DNA of 64,000 bases. Source: Akebia trifoliata (taxonomy: Eukaryota; Streptophyta; Magnoliopsida; Ranunculales; Lardizabalaceae). The DNA lies in NCBI GenBank assembly GCA_017979445.1, contig CM030717.1:20943288-21007287 (forward strand). Reading direction: 5' to 3'. A program made the translations under genes and the position numbers. Below are positions 57,276 through 64,000 of the stretch, one piece after another. How positions within the stretch are numbered: the stretch's first letter is position 1; every line of letters begins with the position of its first letter. The notes beneath the pieces were generated by a model. It searched no databases and was not told where the DNA came from. It saw only the letters and a program-made list of their open reading frames with translations.

Positions 57276-58412
57276 TTTTATGGTTAAACTTGACCCCATC
57301 CAAAGCTATCCTTAGGTGGACTTTTTGCTCAAGTCAACCCAGTTGACTCAAAGAGATTTTTATATTAGACTAGATTTTTTCCTTTCTTTCATTAGTTTGT
57401 GATTGAAAGTAATCAATTATTGTATTCATTGTGATTAGTTTGATGACGGGATGTATATGGTTTGTATGATTGGATATTCTCGAAAATGCCTCGGGCGTAC
57501 TTTGTCACTTTGCACACACTCACAAACATGCATATTCATATTTGCATCATGACATATCCCTATAAACCCCGTAGTCGGATCCAAACTAACCTTGTCCTTC
57601 GGGATACAAGGGATACAATGAATGCTACAACTTCAGTATAGTACCTTCAAGTATATCAAACTTGAGCACCACGTACTGCTTGACCAAGTGAAACTAGGAT
57701 AATATATCGGTGTTCCAGGCTGAAGTAACCTAAACTTTGTCCCAACCTAGCCTCAATCATATAATGAGCTTAAAACCTTAAACTTAAGTGCGGTCTTATT
57801 AGGCCACGACTCAAATTGACTATGAGTGCTCCTGGGTTGCTCCATTTAATCTAACCAAAAGGTATGTGGGCCGATCGATTCACACCGTTCAAATTAAACC
57901 CGCAATATCGATCCGACCCAATTGGTAAAATGCACTGATCGTTGTAAACCAATTAAACCAATTGGCCCAATTCGTAAATGGACCTAACCGGCCAACATCA
58001 AATCGATTGGACCAATTGGTTTTAGGTTTAAAGAGTCAACCTAATTCATACCAAGAAGATCCAGTCAAGTGGTTAAACTAACTAGTCTAACCCAATATTC
58101 AACCCCAACCAGGGGTAGACCTATAATTAACCTCTCTCAACCTTGTGGTCTCTATAGACTTATAGTACATTTGGACTCAATGTTTATCACTGGACTTGGG
58201 CTAATTTATATAAAAAATTTAATCATGTAGTTAAGAGTCAAACCTTTAGAGTCAATGATTAATCTTGGTTTGTTTTCAATCAGGTAATAATTGCTCCTAA
58301 GTATCCTAAACCACCATCCGTGTCACTTTGGGTCCGCGAAAGGAGTCGTCTTACTAGAGTACCTTTGTCAAGTCCAAGTAGTCAACCCTTGCCATAGCAA
58401 GAAACAAGAATA
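57276..58412 (+). other. T6 untranslated leader
   Basis: Non-coding. It is distantly similar to the T4/T5 leaders (AAGTATATCAAACTTGAGCACCACGTACTG region near 57650, and CAGGCTGAAGTAACC). Its last 180 bp match T1 17713-17906 inverted. The shared structured module was not found here. Confidence 0.68.
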
Positions 58413-59850
58413 ATGGATGAAACAGTACTCCGTCAAATTTTATAATCTTTTCAAGCACAAATTATTACTTCTGTTCAGATACAAATTGAAGTCCTGAAAA
58501 CTAAAAAGAAAAAAAGATAAAGTTATAGAACCTGAGGCCGTGTTTGACCTAGCCGAAAATTTTGAAGATGATCAAGTGCTCATCGAATAACTCAGGTAGA
58601 AACTGCATTGAAGAATATTAAAGACCCCGACGATCTTATTCTTGAATTAGGGGCAATGACATTATTTCCTACGGTCCGTCTACCAAAAACGTTCACAATG
58701 CCAGACATGAAGAAAATTGATGGGACCGAATGCCCTAGGACTCATTTGAAAGTGTATGTCGGCATCATGCAATCCCAAGGTCTGAGTAACAAACAGATGG
58801 CCCAACTCTTTCAGAGAACCCTCACATGTCCTACCTTACGCTGGTTAATGTCACTGGACTCGTCTCGGGTAAGAACATGGAATGAATTGATGAAGGAATT
58901 CATTGGTCGGTATTCATTCAATACAGGCATCGAACTCACAAGAAGGGATCTAGAAATGACTAAGTAGAAGCTAGGAGAAACCTTCACTGAGTTCATTGCT
59001 CAATGGAAAGCTAAAGTCGCTTAATTATGAGATCGACCTCAGGAAAAAAAATAAATCGAGATCATCCTCAAGAATCTTACTCCCAATTACGCCAAATACT
59101 TGATGCCTCAATACCTGCCAACCTTTCAATCCCTTCTTGAGGTTAGAAACCAAGTTAAGGATGCCTACTCTTTAGGACTCTTTGGCAATTCGTCTGAGTC
59201 AAAACCCAAACACTTCAAACCCAACGCAAATTTTTTACAAGTGGCCAACACCTCTTTCACCCTAGCTCCTCAAGTCACTTAGTCCTCACAAGCCAAGTCT
59301 AGGAGACAATTCTCCAATCTTGTAATGTCCCTTAGTGTTGCCTATCAAAACTTGATGAAAAAAGGATTGCTTATACCATTACAACTTAAGCCTTTGTCCA
59401 ACCCTCTCCCTCCAAACTTGGATAATGGACAATTCTATGAATTTCATCAGATGCCCGATCATGTATTTGATGGGTGTCTTACCCTCCGCCATGTTATCAA
59501 AGACCTTATCGAACAAAGAAAAGTCACCATACCCGTTCCTACCGCGTCTAATGTTAAAACTAACCCTTTACCTACTTTTCAAAATCAACCCCCTCTTACC
59601 CTGAACTTAATATCCATGTTCAAATCTGAATCAATTGACCTAGTTTCCTTCATTCACTTGATTAATCTTGATAGTCCATTATCATCATGCCAGAATGAGC
59701 ACATCTACCCTAAGACAGTAATATAATTGAAAAGTAAGGAAAATATTGAAGCAATAAGTTATCCCTCATCAAATATGTTTGAATCAAAATATGAAGAGGT
59801 GACAAAAATAGACGAGTCATAATCATCCCTCGTGAAGATATCCAAAGTGA
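58413..59850 (+). pseudogene. T6 gag (Tat-type)
   Basis: ATG at 58413 gives MDETVLRQIL then a stop, as in T1 (MDDATLRQIL). The capsid region (58608-58967) is open: MKNIKDPDDLILELG, FTMPDMKKIDGTECP, THLKVYVGIMQSQGLSNKQM, then MSLDSSRVRTWNELMKEFIGRYSFNTGI. After stops, MPQYLPTFQSLLEVRNQV (59100). The tail 59325-59726 has LPPNLDNGQFYEFHQMPDHVFDGCLTLRHVIKDL and a Pro-rich end. T1 has a His-rich H..GHVLDKC version of the knuckle region; here Gly is Asp and Lys is Gly. Capsid assembly and RNA packaging would be its role in an intact copy. Confidence 0.87.
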
Positions 59851-60129
59851 CATAGACCCTAGTATTGTATCCTTCCATTCAGGATCATATTCCCATTTTG
59901 AGCTTTCTTTTTAAGTGTCAGTTGCATCAGTCTTTAAATTCAGTTGGTCAATTCCATTATGTTAGGATTTATTAATTTTTAATTTTTAGCCAAGTTAGCT
60001 AGGTCATATTTTTCTATTCCAATAAAATAAAGAAGCTTCTGATTATCATGCGTGCAATAAATGTGAACATAAAGTCTAACACGAGGAATGACTCAAGCTC
60101 ACTAATTGAACTTGATAAATATTGAAATT

Positions 60130-60557
60130 AAAGAATATACTCAAAAAGTATAAATTGATATTACATTGCTCTCAAAGGAACATGAGAGAATAATAAAATT
60201 ACTTGAGAAATTCAATAGTGTTCTCACATGGTCTTATGAGGATATGTTGAACATGAGCATCACATTACCTTTTATCAAACCAAGTTGCACCAGAATAGAT
60301 CAAAAGATAACGTCAAAGGTGGACTTTAAAATCGAAGATTATTAAGAATAATGCGATGGAAACCATCGACAAAAGTGCGAGGACTTACGAGTGGATCCAC
60401 CATGTTTTTCACTCGAGAAGGGAGAATTCTCATTCATAAAAGAACAAAAAACTTTCTAGGAGTTCTAGAAGAATTGAATAGTTGAATACGGAAAACTCGA
60501 TCATACTCGAGTTTGCAAAAGAAGATTGAGTGTGACTCTTTCTCAAAAGAAGATCTC
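60130..60557 (+). pseudogene. T6 pol head and deletion scar
   Basis: Mixed-frame pol head (about 60155-60350: ..ERIIKLLEKFN, YEDMLNMSI) followed without RT by 60350-60557. This matches inverted T1 15541-15790: GGATCCACCATGTTTTTCACTCG and TTCTAGAAGAATTGAATAGTTG. The common scar shows that pol was lost before the two copies diverged. Confidence 0.68.
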
Positions 60558-61777
60558 TCATGAGTGTCTCGAAACACTGAATTATACGCACGTTTCTCAG
60601 ATATGTATCTTGATTTTTGTTCCTATTTCTCTGTATTAAGGTAATAATCATGATAAGCCTCGAAACATCATGTTGCATGTTAATTAGGCTTAATTATACA
60701 TAAATAAATTCATTTACTAGATAAATCTAATTATGTATGTTTCTTGTGCAGAAAATCAACATTTTGAAATCAAAATCTCAAGGCAAAAGTATTTGGGCCC
60801 ACTTTGAAATGCCCTAATCCTTAACTCATAGTCTTCTCTTTTGTCTTTTTGTGCAAAAAAAAGTGGAGGCTACTTTTGGACTCTTTTACACACATTTTTC
60901 TTTATAAATAGAGCTTCAATCTCTACATAAACGCTCCTTCTTGGTTCTCTTATCCAAGAATCCTTTAATCTAAGGCTCTTAGCCTCTTCTCTAATATTTT
61001 TGTATTTTTATCTTCTAGTTTTTTTTTTTTTGGCTAAATAATCTTGTAAGAAGTAAAAGAAGAAGAATTTGTAAGTTTCTCCCTGAAATGAGAAAAGTTC
61101 TTTCATCTCTTATCTTCTCTCTCTTGCAATGACATTAGGCTAAGTTCTCCTCCATTGGAGAGTGAAAAAGCCTAGAGCAAGTTCTTGTGTTGTTTTTAGT
61201 TTCATGCCTTTCTTTTATTTAAATTGCTCATGAGTTCTCTTTAAGATTTATTGCACCTTTTATTCTTAATATAGATACTTTATGCTTAAATTAGATTAAG
61301 ATAAAGTATGCTTAAAATAGATAATTGATAGTAAGAAGTTCAAGGAATTCTAATTTGTTTATGTTCCCTCATTTGCTTTCATTTGCTAAATTTTCTGATC
61401 TAAGGAGCTAACACCAAACCTTTACGATTGAGTTATAAAAAGGTTAGAGACTAGGAATTGCTCATTAACATGTTCTAGGTAGATCCACCTCCAATGATGT
61501 TATAATTTTATGAGTTTACTTGCTTTTAACTTCATTTACTTTAGTTTATTTTCTAGCAACTTTTAATCTTTTTGATAAGTTCAAAAATACAAAGAAAAAT
61601 AGTTTTAATTCCTTTTGGTTAATTCAAATTTTATCCTCTTAGCTTAACTCTACTATCCCTTTCTCTTGGATTTGATCCCCTACTTGTCCCACAAGTAAGG
61701 TAAAAGTAAGACTAATATTAACTCTGGTGGGAAGAACAATGATAGTCCCACCAGAATTTTGGCGCCGTTGTTGGGAA
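60558..61777 (+). repeat. A4 5' LTR and tRNA-Asp PBS
   Basis: The LTR runs 60558-61753, starting TCATGAGTGTCTCGAAACAC (TGA decayed to TCA) and ending CCCACCA. TATA-like TTTATAAATAGAGC lies at 60901. The PBS TGGCGCCGTTGTTGGGAA (61760-61777) keeps the first eleven bases of the tRNA-Asp complement exactly. It is inserted at the T6 scar. Confidence 0.88.
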
Positions 61778-62948
61778 AAGGTAAAGGTAATAGTGGTAAG
61801 TTTTCATTTAAAATTCATTTCTTACATTTTTATTTTTATTTTTTTATTTTTGATTTCTTTCTATAAGTTCAAGTGTTCTTGAGGGTTTTAGAGAGAAGAA
61901 AGAAGAAAAAAATTGAAAAAAAAAGTCATTCCCATTTTTTTTTCACCCGAGACAGTAGAACTTAAATTGACTGTAACTTTCTGCTATGATCTCCAATTAA
62001 CTATTATAGTATATTGATTTTGGATATAACGAAACTTTCTATAAAATGTGATAAAGTCAACAAGATTTTGATAAGTCAAAATATGTTTTTTAGTCCGTTA
62101 TTATCATTTCTGCTAACATTCTGTTTTGCTCCTTGTAGGTGTATATTTTATTTTTCTTTTTCTTTTTTTTTTCTTTCAATTTTCTTTAATCTTTAGTTAT
62201 GTTTATTTTTTATTTTAGAAACTCTTGTATAGTATTCCTTGTATTTTTTTTTTATTATCCAAAAAGGCTTGAATTATAATAAACTAAGGAAAGACGACGA
62301 GTGAACGATATCGTCACGACTCCTTAGGTTTGCACATCAAAATTGGAATTGGTGGCATAAGTCAACTCAAGCCGTCTTCACCCCATCTAGCACGGGAGGT
62401 AATCCCAAAACACTCACGCCTCTTTATGCTAGTGGGTTATTCCTTGCCTTTGTGTGTTATTTTTTCAATTTATACACATTGGAATAGATAATTAAGTAAT
62501 AAAGAGCACCCCTCTCCTAGGGATGATATGATAAGATGAGGATTGGAAGTCATTACCAATTCCTTGCTCTAACTAGGATAATCAACTCACTAGTCATCCA
62601 ATCAAATTAATTAAAATTGGTTAGACTTGACTTTAGGCCCCCATTGAGCTCAATAGGCAAAGCTAATCTAAGTTGCACCAATTGCACTTCTTGATTGAAA
62701 ATAGTGCCTAAGCGCAATCCTGCCCTACTGTACCTCGTGTACTAGGGGGATAGACGGTGTCTATTCTAGACGAGAGGTGATTTAAGAGTGCATTTGCTTA
62801 GCATCATGCGTCACCTCTCAACTAGGGATTACACTAGCTGTTTGCGATTTCAGAGATTTGGATTGGAAGTTAAGATTACCACTTTGAAACAGTTAGAAGC
62901 AGTCTAGTCATAAGAACCCAATATCACATGTGAATTCCTCCCTCTCTT
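61778..62948 (+). other. A4 untranslated leader
   Basis: Colinear with the A1 leader to about 62600 and, more loosely, through the shared module. After the module it reaches a reading frame without passing through a gag capsid region. Confidence 0.75.
62688..62820 (+). other. Shared structured leader module, A4 copy
   Basis: Stems: GCACT (62694-62698)/AGTGC (62703-62707); GATAGAC (62749-62755)/GTCTATT (62759-62765), loop GGT; GAGGTGA (62774-62780)/TCACCTC (62811-62817), perfect. It is the cleanest copy. TTTAAGAGTGCATTTGCTTA lies in the last loop. Confidence 0.68.
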
Positions 62949-64000
62949 GTGTGCAAATCAATAGTGTATTTACGTAGAACCTCGAGCAAATTTTGCATCG
63001 TCATGGAGTTTATGAGAGAATCGTGGATCCGGTGCATTCTATGTGATAATTACGATCATTCTCCCGAGCGTTGTCCAAGTCTGCCCATGCTTCGTACCAC
63101 GCAGGCCAATATGCATTATTCTCAAAATTCTTATTGGATACCTACACCTAGTTCATTCGACCAACCATACCACATAGATAATTAGTTTTCCTCGGATACC
63201 ATACCTAATCAGAACAAGTTCACTCAGGGTAGTCATTTTGGTAATTATGAAGATTTTTATATGCACGACACCTCGATGATGAATCCAACCATAATTCCCA
63301 ACAATCCTATGATTCTCAACATTTCTCTGAATATAGAACTGTAGAGTCAGAGTCAACATTTAATGACTCATTTTTGTCCCAACTTCATCATTAAAGTCTT
63401 TGATGACTGAGTTGTTAAATCAACAACAACAGTTCATCCAATAAGAACAGCTCCATCAACAACAACAAGACATAAGTCAAGCCTTAGCCAGCATAGAAAC
63501 TCACTTGAGTCACCTAACGCTATCTTTAGAAGAAGGAAATTATGATAAATTCAAAAATAAGGACATCTCCATCCTAGAAAATCCACTATTCTTTCAAAAT
63601 AACCTTAGTGACCAGTTCTACTCTTTTGAAGATTTCGATGATTGTCTATCAATAATTAATAATCCCGTCTTAATTGAAATTCAAATTCAAACCAATGAGG
63701 TTACAATTCCAACCGAAGCAATAATGGAAGTCCAACTAGGTCAGTTTACTGTGCCCTTAGAAGAAAGAGAGAATAATCAATTTTCAAATGAGATAACCTC
63801 CGAGAGCCAACCAATGTTTCAAATTCCCAATGAGCTAACCAATTGTATAAATTTGACTAAGGAAACTGATCCACCATCAAAGGAAACTGTTGTTCAGGAA
63901 AAAATAAGGATGAACTCTAATTTGTTAGTTACACAAATTCTGATCACTACTGATCTAATCTCGTACCCCATCCAACCTATCCTTTCACAAGATTATAAAG
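62949..64000 (+). pseudogene. A4 gag-like frame with CCHC knuckle, capsid missing
   Basis: The first frame has a complete zinc knuckle CX2CX4HX4C (CILCDNYDHSPERC, from 63033). After a stop near 63183 and frame changes come a Gln-rich stretch (63415-63480, with QQQQFIQ) and SQALASIETHLSHLTLSL, equivalent to the A1 tail. The long remainder (63530-64000) is open in one frame, acidic and Asn/Ile-rich (EDFDDCLSIINNPVLIEIQ), and I do not recognise it. The matrix/capsid domain seen in A1 is absent. RNA binding without capsid assembly would point to a non-autonomous element. The frame runs off the window. Confidence 0.65.

Larger units (their letters stand above)
50115..60557 (+). mobile_element. Tat-type non-autonomous element T6
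   Basis: Long 5' LTR (split by a solo LTR), tRNA-Arg PBS, leader, gag and pol head, then cut at 60558 by A4. The gag, pol head and following scar match T1. Protease, RT, RNase H and integrase do not occur between the pol head and the scar. Confidence 0.8.

Overview
The window is plant nuclear DNA made almost entirely of decayed, nested LTR retrotransposons. No intact host gene, rRNA, tRNA or CRISPR array is visible. The plant assignment rests on element lineages known only from plants: Ty3/gypsy Athila-type and Tat-type elements, a chromodomain element resembling the Galadriel group, and tRNA-Asp and tRNA-Arg primer binding sites. A eudicot is likely but the species cannot be named. Every coding region carries stops and frameshifts, and many changes look like C-to-T or G-to-A, as expected for old methylated repeats. 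Element names (A0-A4, T1-T7, C1) are local labels.

Layout. 1-3289: minus-strand Athila-type pol (A0), order gag tail-PR-RT-RNase H-INT, running off the left edge. 3290-5315: unassigned AT-rich DNA. 5316-11390: two plus-strand Athila-type 5' ends, A1 (LTR, PBS, leader, gag) with A2 (LTR, PBS, leader) inserted in its gag. 11391-17906: minus-strand Tat element T1 (3' LTR, long 3' region with tandem repeats, gag, no PR/RT/RNase H/INT). 17903-18888: a plus-strand Tat RT fragment (T2) joined head-on to T1. 18889-20114: third Athila-type LTR plus PBS (A3). 20129-21491: internally deleted chromodomain element (C1). 22350-24021: decayed DUF7745/plant-mobile-domain-like gene with one clear intron.

24680-42437: minus-strand Tat element T3, the most complete element (5' LTR, PBS, leader minisatellites, gag, PR, RT, RNase H). 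Its 5' LTR is split by plus-strand Tat element T4 (34145-41146). T3 itself sits in the leader of another plus-strand Tat element, T5 (42438-48636). 48637-50114 is a further Tat 3' fragment (T7). 50115-60557 is Tat element T6, whose long 5' LTR is split by a 3.4-kb solo LTR (52020-55444) that in turn holds a palindromic MITE in a TA microsatellite. T6 is cut by a fourth Athila-type element, A4 (60558 to the right edge).

Three points deserve attention. A roughly 140-nt leader module with conserved hairpin stems and variable loops occurs in both Athila-type (A1, A4) and Tat (T3, T4) leaders. Two recurring Tat deletion derivatives are present: gag without most of pol (T1, T6) and head-plus-integrase without PR/RT/RNase H (T4, T5), each seen twice with apparently the same junction. 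The third is the double-hairpin MITE.
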